DNA of 64,000 nucleotides, taken from Rhizaria sp. SCN 62-66 (taxonomy: Eukaryota > Rhizaria, unplaced). Within the stretch, counting starts at the first letter, position 1. Every line of letters begins with the position of its first letter. Positions 50,601 through 61,075 of the stretch are shown one piece after another. The stretch covers positions 1-64,000 of the forward strand of contig MEDY01000054.1 in the NCBI GenBank assembly GCA_001724265.1, given 5' to 3'. Under the pieces are notes generated by a model. It ran no database searches. It was not told where the DNA came from and saw only the letters and a list, made by a program, of their open reading frames with translations. The position numbers and the translations under genes were made by a program.

Positions 50601-51102
50601 CGTCGTCTCTGAGCCTCCCGCGCCCGCCTCCGCCGGCGCGGGCGACGCAGTTGCGGCCGTAGCACCGGCGCGCCGACAGGGCGACTACGACGAGGACGAC
50701 GAAGACGATAGCGGCGCCGAGGCCGAGGGTGCCGCGGCGCTGCGGATCCGGCGCCAACGCGGTCTGCTGCCGTCACAACTGTCGCTGCACGGCGCTGGCA
50801 TCGACACCGTGTCGGTGCTCTCGGTCATCGACACTGCGCTGGAGCTGCCGCTGGGCACGCTGTACGCGGGCCACGGCAATGATGACGACTTTGCCGAGGC
50901 TAAAGACGCCGATGACGGCTGCGACGACGACGACGATGATGCTGCTGAGGACAGCAACGACGACTGCGACGAGTGTGACGACAATGAGTCGGAGTTCCAT
51001 CCGCAGCGCGTTGTCGACGAAACAGGCTCCAAGGAGGATGCGCGTGATTCGGCTGCCATGGAGCATGCATGGACGCGTGCTTTGTTTCAAGCCAAGCGGT
51101 AA
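27557..51102 (+). CDS. RICTOR: Giant Rictor/Pianissimo/Avo3-like TORC2 scaffold subunit
   Basis: Rictor is the defining scaffold of TOR complex 2, needed for AGC kinase phosphorylation. Exons 27557-39034 and 39160-51102 encode 7,806 aa, TAA stop; the 125 bp intron is GTACGT...TTTTAG, phase 0. Conserved helical blocks occur in Rictor order between Ala/Gly/Ser inserts: ERLQAVKLIKAWHAL (about 1060-1078), RDEFRRVALDCLLELAVTQP (about 1320), a block at 1413-1455, SNRSLLRYKALTMLLSLFRD (about 2185), 3348-3480, the landmark MAREYITLLGILTSSH running over the intron into HGTALL (about 3810-3832), DYTIAMLSSQDQQVALGALA (about 4005), GSEIGAKYLLEGYVPGAWKR (about 4115), RYSYNYARRYAELSLFEM (about 4745), TTLRGAAAAAVAMIEQ (about 6690), and LPARRFVLYDLLLP near 7610. 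Human Rictor is about 1,700 aa, so this is over four times larger. The N-terminus is Pro/Gln/His-rich; the C-terminus is acidic. Confidence 0.87.
27823..28050 (+). repeat. Gln-rich (CAG/CAA) tract in the Rictor-like N-terminus
   Basis: Interrupted CAG/CAA runs encode Gln stretches mixed with Pro and His. The codons are mixed, so this is not a pure trinucleotide expansion. Confidence 0.8.
28648..28740 (+). repeat. His-Gly/His-Ser repeat in the Rictor-like protein
   Basis: Encodes alternating His with Gly or Ser (for example GHSHHGHGHGHAS). A similar GHGHGHGH tract is encoded at 33761-33786. It might bind metal; no function is known. Confidence 0.7.
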
Positions 51103-51660
51103 GCAGACATAATTATCTTATCATATCAGGTTCTTGCCTCGATCTGAGGTCCTAACCATAGAAGTCTATAGAAAGTATTAGTCCGAAGTTATCTTATTTT
51201 ATTGTCTCGATATGAAGTTAAAAAAAGTCGAATATATTTCAATTAATAAATCATTACACTATTCATAAAATCAACGCTGAATATGTCATTGTTGTAGTTG
51301 TTCTGTTGTCACATACAAAGCATGTCGATCGTCTTGATAATGTTAATACTACAATGTTTCGTCTTTGTGTTCTCCTTTCGCCTGGCTAATACAACTCCTC
51401 TATCTAAGATTTGGGTGCAGGGCCAATATTTTCGTTGACTGTAAGTTGATCAGTTAGGTGTATTGTCGAGTGTTATTTAGTGTACACAAGTTTCGCAAGA
51501 CAATCGGTTTATATCCTGAATTATATTTTCGAACTATGAAGTTGAACCTCTTCTAATTTGAATCTCACAGACCACCCTTGACCAACACACCGACAGCCTC
51601 CTCTTTCACTTTCTCACAGCCCCAGAGCAAGGTTATCCCTTGATCTTGCGTTAAGACCGC
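51103..51660. promoter_or_regulatory. Intergenic region between Rictor-like and coiled-coil genes
   Basis: 558 bp, strongly AT-rich. AATAAA at 51245-51250 could be the Rictor-like polyadenylation signal. The second half contains a TTTATATC element and a CA/CT-rich leader just before the ATG at 51661. No gene seen. Confidence 0.55.
51508..51515 (+). promoter_or_regulatory. TTTATATC element upstream of coiled-coil gene
   Basis: Within ATCGGTTTATATCCTGAA (51503-51520), which matches 21944-21961 at 16 of 18 positions, and 153 nt before the ATG. Confidence 0.45.
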
Positions 51661-54600
51661 ATGTCGGACGGATTTTCGACTACATCGTCGCTTGGGGCTG
51701 GCTTGTTTGACGCTGATCTTGCTCGCTGGCGCTCTGGCGGCACCGGTCTTCCCACCGCCTCCGTACGGTCTGCCACAACGCCGCCCTCACCAGCGACACC
51801 TGGCAGCGTTGCCGCAGCTGCTGTCGACTTCATTTCCCCATCGCAGGTCCCGATTACAGTCACCAGCAGCAGCCCTCACTGGACACACCACATTGCCCTC
51901 GCAGTCCCGTTCTCACCCGCCCCGGCGGCTGGAGCCCTCTTCTCGTCTCCAGGCGCTGCCTCCGCTGTCTCCGCTGCTTCCGCATACAGCGATGACCCCT
52001 CAGTGCACTCCCTCGTCTCTGCTACGCCTTCGGCCACGTCTTCTGCGGCAGCGCCGGCTCCCGCGCGCTATGAGGAGTGCCTTTCGTTTCCCAACAGCAG
52101 CAGCCGCGCCAGGCTCGCCGTCCCTCCAGGCGCCCTCTCTTCGACCACCATCTCAACGGCAAGCCACACTGCGAGTCCGCCGCCAGCCCCGGTCGCTGCG
52201 CTGCAGTCGGCGCCGCCCGTTTCTGCTGCGTTGCTGGCGCACGCGCTGACGCCCTCTAAGGCTGGGACCGCGAGCGACGCGATCGCTGCCATGTACGCCC
52301 GCATCGCAGCTGCTGCTGCTTCGGCGACGGCGAACAGTGCTACTGCGCGCGCCGCTGAGGGCTCAGGCTCAGGGTCGGGGTCGGTCACGGGGGGATCAAA
52401 CTCTGCCGCGAGCTCTAGTATCGGCTCGCGCGTTGTATCTCCAGCGGTGTATGCGGCGTCCGCAGTGCCCGATGCAGCTGTTAACGCACCCGCTGCGACT
52501 GCAACTGTGCCTTCTGTCTCCGTCCAAGCTCCAGTTGCAGCACCTGCGTCCGCATCGGCATCAGTGTCGTCCGCCTCGTCGTTTCATTCGCCGACGCAGT
52601 TGCAGCCACAGCTGCAGGCTCTGTTTCGGCTTTCTACTGCTGCTGCAGCTGCGCCGACTGTGAGCCGAGGCGAGAGTGCTGATGCGCCGTTGTCGCTCCC
52701 AAAGTTCCAGTTTCAGTCGCAAGCACCACCGCAGCAGCAGCAGCCGCAGCAGCATCAACAGCCCCCGGTGCAATCGCAGTCTCAGTCGCCGACGCACGCG
52801 CAGCCGTCTCACTTGCGCTCGCTGTCGCAGCCTCGGCTGCCCTTCGTTGCATCTGCCTCCATCAAGCAACAGGAACAGGACTTGACGCCGTCGCCGCAAG
52901 AGACTGCGACTGGTGCGGGCAGTGACACGTTGCAGCTCCATCTGCGCACTGCGCCAGTGTTGCCTGCGGCAGTGTCCGAAGCGCTGAACGCGACCTACGA
53001 TCACAGCTTCGCTCACAGTCATGCTCACAGTCACTCACCGTCGACTGAGACGGCGGCGGTCGGCTCGACACAGAGCCACTTCGACAATCACGAGCTCATG
53101 GCAACGACCCGCACTGGATTTGCTCACCACGCTTACACTCATAGCGACGAGGCCGCCGCTCCTTGTGCTGCTGTTGATAACGTTAAAGCCAATTCTAGTG
53201 CCGTGCGGGCAGATCTCCATGAGACTGGGTTCGCGGCTTCTGCGACTGGTTTCCAGACCAACGTGCAGCCGCGACTGCTCACGGTCACTTCCCTGCTTAA
53301 CACATACGGCCCACCCACCGCTGCGGCACATCTACCGCAGAATAACAATGTTTCGCAAACGACCTCGTCGTCGTCTTTGTCCGAATCATCAGCGTCGTCT
53401 TTGTCGTCTCTGGCACCGCTCTCGGACTCCGCATCTGCAGCCTCTGACTCTGGCCCTGCCGCAGCGCTGGTGGCACCGCTGACGTCGGCATCAGCGACAC
53501 TTGCCGAGGCCTATTGTCTTAGTGCAACGAGCCGCTCTGCCACGTCAAACAATATCACGCAAACCAGCGTTGCACCTGGCATGAACCGTAGTTTGGCCCA
53601 CTTACATGTGCACAATGACAATATCGCGAACAACCATCACTCGGTTGGCGCGGCGTACACCCCTGGCTTTCCTTCGCTCCCTGACTCAGTTGCTGATTCC
53701 GCTCTTCTTGCGGCCGCTGCGTAGCCGCAGCCGCAATCGCGATCACAACAGAGACTGGGCTCCGCGGCCGCGGCGGCTGGGTTTGCGCGCAGCGTGTTTG
53801 TCCCACTTACGGCTTCCGCGTCTGCGCTCCTGAGTGCGGCCGACGAAGCCCTTGAGCGCGCGCTCTTCCATGGTCTCTACGCGATCACCGACGACGACAA
53901 CAACAACGCCAACGAGCACGGGGTTGACGACGACGTGGACGATGACGGCGGCTACACTGACGTCGCCGACGCCGCCGATCTTGCGTCGTCTTACCCTCTC
54001 GTCGCGGCGACCTCGGCTGCGGACATGGCTGCTGCCCTGCGCCAAAGCGCGCTCGCGGCCCGCAGCCACCTGCGCTCTCTGTCGCGCGCGCACCGCCGCC
54101 GCGCACTGGCCGCCGCGCGCGCATGGCTGGACACGACTGCCCGCGCCGCGCTTGAGAACGAGCGCGCGCGCGCCGCCAACGCGCTCACCGCCGCGCTGGC
54201 CGCCGCGGAGGCGACCGCGCGCGAACAGACACGCGCACAGTGCAGCGAGGTCGTCGCAGCATGGGACGCGCACGGTGCGGCAGCGCGTGGGCAGTTGGTC
54301 GCGGACTGGGCGCGGCGCGGGCCGGAGCTGCTCGCCGCGACGACCGAGGCGAAACGCGCGGAGTGGACGCAGCGGCTCGCGCAGCTCGACGACGCGCTCC
54401 GTAGCGAAGCCACGGCCGCTGTGGCCCGTGCCAGCGCCGAGGCAGAGGCCGAGGGCGAGGCGCGCGCGCTGGCGCTGCGGACCGAGTGGGCGCGGGACTG
54501 TGAGCAGGCCACCGCGGCCGTGCGCGCTGAGGCGGAGGCCAAGACGGAGCGGTATGCGGCCGAGCTTGCCGAGGCGCTGGGCGCGCATGCGACGGCGGCG

Positions 54601-56028
54601 CGGGAGCGCGCGGCGACCGCTGCGGAGGCCGAGGGCGCGCGCCTGCTGGCCGAGGCTGAGGCGGCTGCGCGTGAGGAGACCGCCGCGGCGGCCGCGATCG
54701 TCCGCGCCGACGCTGCCACGCGTTTTGCAGCCGCCGCGCGCGCTCTGGAGGAGCACGCTGCGAGCGAGCGCTTGGCCGCGCGCGCTGCCGCCGCTGCGGA
54801 GGCCGCTGCTGAGGGCCAGGAGCAGCTGCGACAGCGTCTAGTCGTGCTGCGCGCGCGCGCCGATCGTGACCGCGCCGCGGCGGCCGAGGCTGCGGCGGAC
54901 GCGGCCCGCGCTGCGGCAGCGCGGGCGCAGGCCGAGGAGGAGCAGCAGCTGCAAGACGCGCTGGAGGCTGAGGCGGCGCGCGCGCGGGGCGAAGTCGAGC
55001 GCGACACGGCCGCTGAACTGGCGCGGATGCGGCTTAGCTTTAAAGCGCGGCTGGAGGAGGCCGGGCGCGCGGCGGAGGCGGCGGCGCGCGCACAGGCGCA
55101 GCGGGCGCTGAACAGTGAGCGCGCGCGGCAGGAGCTGGCGTTGTGTCAGCACGTTGCTGCACGCAAGGCGGCTGCAAGCGCGGCCGTCGTGAAAGAGCAG
55201 GAGCAGGCTGCCGCGCTCAGGGCAAGTGTTGGCGCGCATGCTAATCGCGTGAATGCAAGTTCTGTGGGCACTTGTGGTTGCGGCTGTGAGGCGACTGCTG
55301 TGCAGACGCAGAATGCTGGTCCGCAGTTACAACAGCGTTGCGCGTAGTCGCAGCCGCCACATCCTCAGTCTGTGTAGCATTGCGCAACGTTAAATGCACA
55401 TTGCTACGGTCACGCTCACAATCATCACCAGCAGGTGCACCAGCAACAGCAGCAGTCCTGCCAGCAGCAGCAACACTCATGCCCTCAGCACCACACGCCG
55501 TCCTGGTGCACTCAGCAGCAGCCGCATCAGCACCAACACTGCCACTCGCAATCTCAGCAGCCACACCCGCAAGCTCAGTATCAGCAGCGTAGCATCTAGT
55601 GTTCTCATTCACGTCAGCAACAGCAGCTGCCGCAAACTCTGCAGACTGCAATCGCCGATAGCGCAGAATGCATGCGCCCGAACTACCCGACGCAGTCTCC
55701 CGTCGCTGTCGCAATAGCCGCGGCGGCTGCAGCAGCTGCCGCCGAGGCAACTGCCAATGCGATCGGTATCTTGCCCACAGGCATCCCGTCCCGCTTCGAG
55801 ACTGTGTATCCGCGCGTCGTCACCAGCCTGACTGCCGCCGTGACTGTAGCCAACGCCGCCAACGCAGCGACGAACAGTCGCTCTGCGAGGACTGAAGTGG
55901 TATCGAAACCGACTGTGGCAATGTCAAACAACGCAGTGAGTGGTGTGAACGAGGATGATGACGACATGTATGTTGCTTTTTCGCTCCGTGGCGCGCCTTC
56001 GTTGACCAGTAGAGTGGTGATGTACTGA
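51661..56028 (+). CDS. Gln/His/Ser-rich coiled-coil protein of unknown function, four in-frame TAG codons
   Basis: The ATG at 51661 opens a frame that ends at TGA 56026-56028, immediately before AT-rich intergenic DNA. It contains TAG at 53722, 55345, 55375 and 55597 (codons 688, 1229, 1239, 1313) but no TAA or TGA; with the TAGs decoded the protein is 1,455 aa. Residues 1-690 are Ser/Ala/Pro-rich with Gln and His tracts. Residues about 790-1190 form a long Ala/Glu/Arg coiled coil. Residues about 1230-1330 are dense in Gln and His with mixed CAG/CAA/CAC/CAT codons. The C-terminus ends in NEDDDDMYVAFSLRG. No ATG follows the first TAG for about 300 nt, so a second independent gene is a poor explanation. 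No AT-rich GTACG intron lies over any TAG. A decayed gene remains possible. No family recognised. Confidence 0.65.
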
Positions 56029-56522
56029 CGTATGCGCATTTTTATCAGTTTCACAAGTCGAAATCGAGTGATACATAGCATTGTTTTCAAGACTTCGTTT
56101 TCAAAGCAAAGGGATACAGGGAGTTAATGAAACGATTCGTACCCGCATGTACGTACGTATTTAGTATGCAACGAACATGACTAAAGTGCCCCAACATGGA
56201 CTAAATACATCGAATATAAGTAGTCTAATCGTAGTAACTTTATTTTCTTTATACGCAAACAATGTCGATGTCGAAGTCAAAACACATGACTGACCGTCAG
56301 TTTGCAGATTCAACCCAGTCGATTGTTGTGGTACCAGCACTAAGGCGTGTGGACATGCACGCTGCGACCGTAGCCATGCATGAGGGACAACATCCGGAAA
56401 AGTAATATTCTGCCATCAACACACGCAATCATCCACACCGCCTCTTCACTGCTTACTTGGCCAGAGGTTGGATTAATAGAAGGGAGGCTCCATCTATAGA
56501 TAGATCCAGTTGCGCGATGTGT
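56029..56522. other. Convergent intergenic region
   Basis: AT-rich 494 bp between the stops of the coiled-coil gene (plus) and the p24 gene (minus). No ORF, RNA gene or clear repeat was seen. Confidence 0.6.
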
Positions 56523-57659
56523 TCACTTGCGCGACTCAAAGGGGCGGCGGATCAGGTAGATCTTGATCATAAACGCGGAGAGAATTACGGCGAAGTTCGC
56601 CAGTCCCCACCAGAACACACGGTCGTTGGTCGACTCGGTAGCTGTTTAAGGAGTTGCAAAGAGACCATAAAAGGACCAGAAAGACGCGAAAATTAGGGAT
56701 GATGTTAAGACTAATCCAAAAAATACGCGGATAAGGTTTAGATATCATATATATAACATCTCAAGTTGAACAAAATAATCACGCCTCCACTCAAACAAGT
56801 TGTAAATAATGTGCGAGCAATAGATTGCGTGAGTGTAGTGATACGTACTGGCCTGGCAAGTGATGATGCGTGCACGCAGATAGTGGTATCCATCAACAAA
56901 CTTGCGCACCGTCTCCGTGAGCCCCGCGAGCGCGCGGTCCAGCGGCTCCATGTGGTTAGCCTTGGCACTCTGGTACTTGTGGAGGTCGCTGCCGGCGTAG
57001 ATGTTGAAGGAAACGACCTTGGCTGTGAGCGTCGACATTGAGTTGCTGAAGCACACCTGGTGAATACCTACGAAAGCACAATAAAAAGAAAAGACGTGAC
57101 ATACATCACACCGATGCGCGAGCGTGAGCGGGGGTTGTTAGAGCGAGATATCAAGAGAGACAGTCAAAGTCACAGCGACAGTGAGGGGAGAGATGTAGAC
57201 TTTGGTGCGGACGTACCGGGGGCCTGGGCAACGAACTGGAAGGCGCCCTCAGTCTCGCGCTCAACCTCGTAGACAACCTTGCCATCGGGGCCGAGAACCT
57301 AAATATGTGTGCGGACAAAGCAGCAGCGAAAGCGAGGGAGAGAGTGATGAGAGTCAGCAAGCAGTCGGCGTTGAGAGATGACACAGCAAGATACGACCAC
57401 GATATGAACGCGTTGGATGCATATGGAAGGGAAGCGAGTCGGCGGAATAGGCACAACGGGGCGATTGAAATAGACGCACCTTAACATTAATGTCGAGCAT
57501 GCCACCGGCGAGGACCTCGAAGGAGGAAATCATGCGCTCGTACTTAGCAAAAGACTCGAAGAAGCACTCCTGATTCTTGGCAGGCACTTCGACGATGTAT
57601 CCGTGCACCGCAGATGCAAAAAGCATAACCGCCATCAACACAGCAGAAATAACCTTCAT
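56523..57659 (-). CDS. TMED2: p24/TMED (emp24/GOLD) family cargo receptor
   Basis: p24 proteins cycle between ER and Golgi in COPI/COPII vesicles and sort cargo. Exons 57659-57480, 57298-57217, 57067-56849 and 56641-56523 give 199 aa, the usual family length, with a TGA stop. Introns are 181, 149 and 207 bp; donors GTGCGT, GTACGT, GTACGT. The protein starts with a signal peptide (MKVISAVLMAVMLFASAVHG), then a GOLD domain with the expected Cys near residue 31 and again in HQVCFSNSMSTLTAK, then a coiled-coil stem, one membrane helix (WWGLANFAVILSAFMIKIYL) and a short cytosolic tail RRPFESRK containing the aromatic and basic sorting signals. The Cys-Phe-Ser-Asn-x-Met-Ser-Thr pattern resembles the beta (TMED2) subfamily; the subfamily choice is less certain than the family. 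Confidence 0.93.
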
Positions 57660-57961
57660 CGTGACTTGGTTCGGCGTTACACTCAGCAGATCCGTCAGAT
57701 TTCATCGTCGAAAGCAAGCCCTTCGTCACTGCCAAACGGGCAGCCCAAACCCCAGCGATCCACCACCGCAGACTGGCAGCCGGCCCACAGTCACCCAAGC
57801 TCGACAGATTCGGGCTTTTCCACGGTCTCTAACTCAACAAGACACGCATGGACTTGAGTTATTATTGTGTATAAATAGACTAGATAAAACATTAAATTAC
57901 AAAAACTACGTAAAATTGGCACATGTGATCATATCCCATCGAGTCCGGCTGCAGCGAGCGT
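57660..57961. promoter_or_regulatory. Short intergenic region upstream of p24 gene
   Basis: 302 bp between the stop of the unknown minus-strand gene and the p24 ATG. An AT-rich stretch with TATAAATA on the plus strand (near 57870) could be the p24 core promoter, read as TATTTATA on the minus strand. Confidence 0.4.
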
Positions 57962-59930
57962 TCACCGACGGCCGTTCTCACGTTCCGCCGCCGCTGCCGC
58001 TGCCGCCGCCGCCGACTCCTCCGCCCACCCCTTAACTGCCCCACCAGCCTGGTACCCATCCCTCGCGTTGCGGTAGTACCCGCCGTTGGGATCCCCCGCC
58101 TCCTCCATAGTAACCGCCGCGGCCTGCTGCTCCGCAGCGGCAGTGCGTTCGGCGCGCGCACCGACAGCGCGCCGCCACACCTGCCCCGGCACGCCCGACC
58201 CCGCGCTGGCGCCGCCGCCGGCGCCGTTGCTCCCGGCTGGCGCCGTCGCGGCGAAGGGGTTCGTGCCGGCGGCGGGGACGAAAGGCGCGCTAGCCAGGTT
58301 GCCGTAGCTGCCGAACCCGATCGGATTGCTGCCTGAGAGGGCGTTGCCGTGGCCGGAGGGCGCGACGTCGACCGTGGGCAGTGTGGAGCCCACAGAGGCG
58401 CCGGGCGCGCGCGGGAGGTGGCCGAAGCTGCTCACACCCGCGTTCGCAGCCCTTGCAGCGTTGTGGTTGTTAGCGTTGTTAAGAGGGGTCATATCAGGAC
58501 TGTAGTCGTCGACGTGGTTGATCTTGCCGGCACGGAGAGCGGCGCGCGCGGCGGCGCGGGCGGCGGCGCGGGCTTCGCTGTTGGCCGTGCTGCCGGCGCC
58601 TTGCACTTGCACGTGGGCCTGGGGGGCGGGGGCCAGACCCAGGGCGCGGGCAGCGGCGCCGGGCTGAGCGGTGCCAGCCTAAAATCGCCGAATAATGGAG
58701 AGCAAAAGAGAGCATATATGCGTGGGAGTTTTCAAATAAAAATAGGAATATACTACACGTTTTACGTTAAGATAAACGCAGACAAAACGTATCATCCTTA
58801 GGGAGTGTAATTTACAGATTTTCCTTAGTATCTTTGTCTGACACACGTACCTGGTATGCTGTGTCGGGCAAGTAGCCCACACTGGCGCGATACGCCTGCT
58901 CCACGCTCGCGCCCACAGTCTGCAGCTTCGGCCCCGCGGCACCAGACCCAGAACCAGAGAGCGAGTTTGCGTACCCGTGACTGTCGATACCGCCGACACC
59001 GCCTGCGAATTGCGCAGTGGAGCCCCAGCCGGCCATGCGGTTACCTGCGGGGTTGCCTGCTGCCGCCACCGCACTCTCGCTGCCGCTGTTGGCGCGGCTT
59101 TGGTTGTATTTCTCAACGAGAGCGCGAGCGTTGTCGTCTTCCTTGATGAGCTCACGGATCAATGCCTCTTTGTTGGCAGTCTCAAGTTTGTTCACCAACG
59201 CCGTACGCACGCCGCTCATGGTGTCGTTAAGGTTAGCCGAACCCGCATACTCGATCTTATTGGGGTCAGACATCCGGAACGCCGGTGGATGCGACCGATT
59301 GCGTGTGTAAAGTAGTTCGTAGTAGGCGCGAGCCGCGTTGCGGACAGCCTTCTGCTGCTCTGGCGGCACGTTACTCCCGTCAGCAACAGCGGCCAAAGCC
59401 GAAGACCAGGGGTCCGCGACGTCCTCTGGCAGCGGGGCACCGTTGAGGATCGTCAGATCGATCAACCGGTCGTAAATCTCGCGGGCCTGGGGTGGGGCGG
59501 CGTTGAGCTTGGGAGTGTCGCCGCGGACCCGGCGCGCGAAGTCGGCCTCGGCGACCTCGCGGGAGTAGTCCGTGGTTAGAATCTCGCGAGCAAACTCGCT
59601 GCTGGTAAACAGCGAGCACATGGTGATGAACGCGGCCGCGCCGGCGCCGAAGCGCCAGCTTGCTTTGGTGGCGAGGTTGGCCTTGAGGCGGGCGTATAAG
59701 GACGCGAACGCCTCATGGGGGTCGCGGTGGCCGCGCGAGAGCGCGAAGTTGGCCACGCGGGACCGCGCCGTCGCCGAGGCGCGCTGTGCGGCGGCTGAGT
59801 AGGCCGTGAAGCGCGCGTGCCACTGCGGGTAGCGGAGGGAGGCGGCCCCGGCGAGGGCACCTGCGCGGGCGGCCAGGTCGCGCAGCTGCGCGGAGAGCGC
59901 GTCGAGGAAGCGGCGGTACGCGTCGGACAT
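57962..59930 (-). CDS. Unknown protein with one possible membrane segment
   Basis: Exons 59930-58851 and 58678-57962 give 598 aa with a TGA stop; the 172 bp intron begins GTACGT and ends TTTTAG, phase 0. The first about 210 residues look globular: Ala/Arg-rich helices, a possible membrane or amphipathic segment near residues 93-110 (FGAGAAAFITMCSLF), then REIYDRLIDLTILNGAPLPE and a segment of mixed composition to about residue 280. The rest is Ala/Gly/Ser/Asn-rich and probably disordered, with an Ala/Arg helix early in exon 2. The N-terminus is basic-amphipathic without clear signal cleavage; a mitochondrial or peroxisomal membrane protein is possible but unsupported. I recognise no family. 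Confidence 0.82.
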
Positions 59931-61075
59931 GACACAAAGGGCAGTCTGGAAGGGCGCGAGTGGCTTGTTGCGAGAAGCAGCGACGCAGCAGCAGGTCTTG
60001 CTTGTTGTTGTTGTGTTGTGTTGAGTTAGCCGCTGGAAGAGCTGAGGGAGAGGGTCGAGAACGGAGTGTTTGCATGAGATGCAAGGGCGCGACTGTGAGT
60101 AGAATAATATAGCAGCTCAAATTTTGTAGTAATGTGCACTCAATTTACAGACATTAAAGTCAGGGTTGACGACTGAATGGGGTGTATTCGAACATGTTCG
60201 GAGTTCTGTTCTTCCCAGCAGCGGCAGCAGCAACGGTTCCGAAAAAATGGAGTGATAGTCTCCGACCGTTTTGTCTGACAGTGAAAATAGTGCCAGATAG
60301 AGACCTGTGAACGTCTGGGTGAGCTGTAGCAGATATTCATAACTGTTCCCCGTTATATTTAGTCCCATCGTTGCTTTATATTGCGCATTTACGGACTCCT
60401 TGCCGCGAACGTGAGAGGTTTGCACGAGGCAGTGGAGGATGAACTGCACACCATATCCTTCGCTCTCTCTTTCCTTGCCCTGCAATAATATCATGACGTA
60501 TGAACCTATATCTGGAGCCTCGCATTTAACACAAGTGAGTGCACCCGGTGGCACGCCTCAAACTTGCTCCATGGTCGCTCTCCTGCGGTATCTTCCCAAC
60601 TTGTGCTTGGTGACCGTTGAGACAAACCTCACATTTGCTCATGCCCAAGTCTTCTCTCGACGCTCGCCAAGCGCCACCATAATCTCCATGAGACACATAA
60701 CCACGCATTCCACACACGATAGCTCACAATATTTACCTCAACGTGTATATTATGTGTTCAACATTTGTTTTCCCTTGCAGCGGCGCGTTGCTCGCCTGCT
60801 TTCCCTTCCCCCCTTTGCTTTACCAAACCCGAACTACAGAGAGCGCAGAGCAACACCATCGCATCCGTGCCGTCTCTCTGCGCGCGCGCCTGCGTCTGTG
60901 TCCCCACGTTGCGAGCATTAACCTCCCCGACCGACCGGGCCTCGACACAACACACGTGAACTACATCACTAGTGACACACCTGAGTGGCTGAGCGCACGC
61001 GCCTTTCGTTCAAACCTGGCGGTGCCCCCGCCCCTCTTTCTGCGAACCGCTGACTGGCGTTGCTGACTGTCCGCG
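59931..61075. promoter_or_regulatory. Divergent promoter region between the unknown gene and the NEK-like kinase
   Basis: 1,145 bp of about 45% GC between two divergent starts. The last about 150 bp before the kinase ATG are CT/AC-rich leader-like sequence. A 125-codon minus-strand ORF (60117-60494) was considered and not accepted. No RNA gene seen. Confidence 0.5.

Noticed and set aside
53743-54756. Minus-strand 337-codon ORF opposite the coiled-coil region
   Set aside because: Shadow of the Ala/Glu/Arg coiled coil on the plus strand in GC-rich DNA; Arg-rich composition and no domain.
55241-55750. Minus-strand 169-codon ORF and the +1-shifted Ala/Ser ORF at 55338-55592
   Set aside because: CAG repeats read as Gln, Ser or Ala depending on frame. 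Only the frame of 51661 joins the coiled coil to a C-terminus ending at the edge of AT-rich DNA.
60117-60494. Minus-strand 125-codon ORF in the divergent region before the kinase gene
   Set aside because: GC content and codon use match intergenic DNA, no domain is recognisable, and no GTACG donor is nearby to link further exons. One or two such ORFs are expected by chance.
60970-61010. tRNA-like D-arm string near the kinase leader
   Set aside because: Only a D-arm resemblance; no anticodon arm, T-arm or acceptor stem can be formed.
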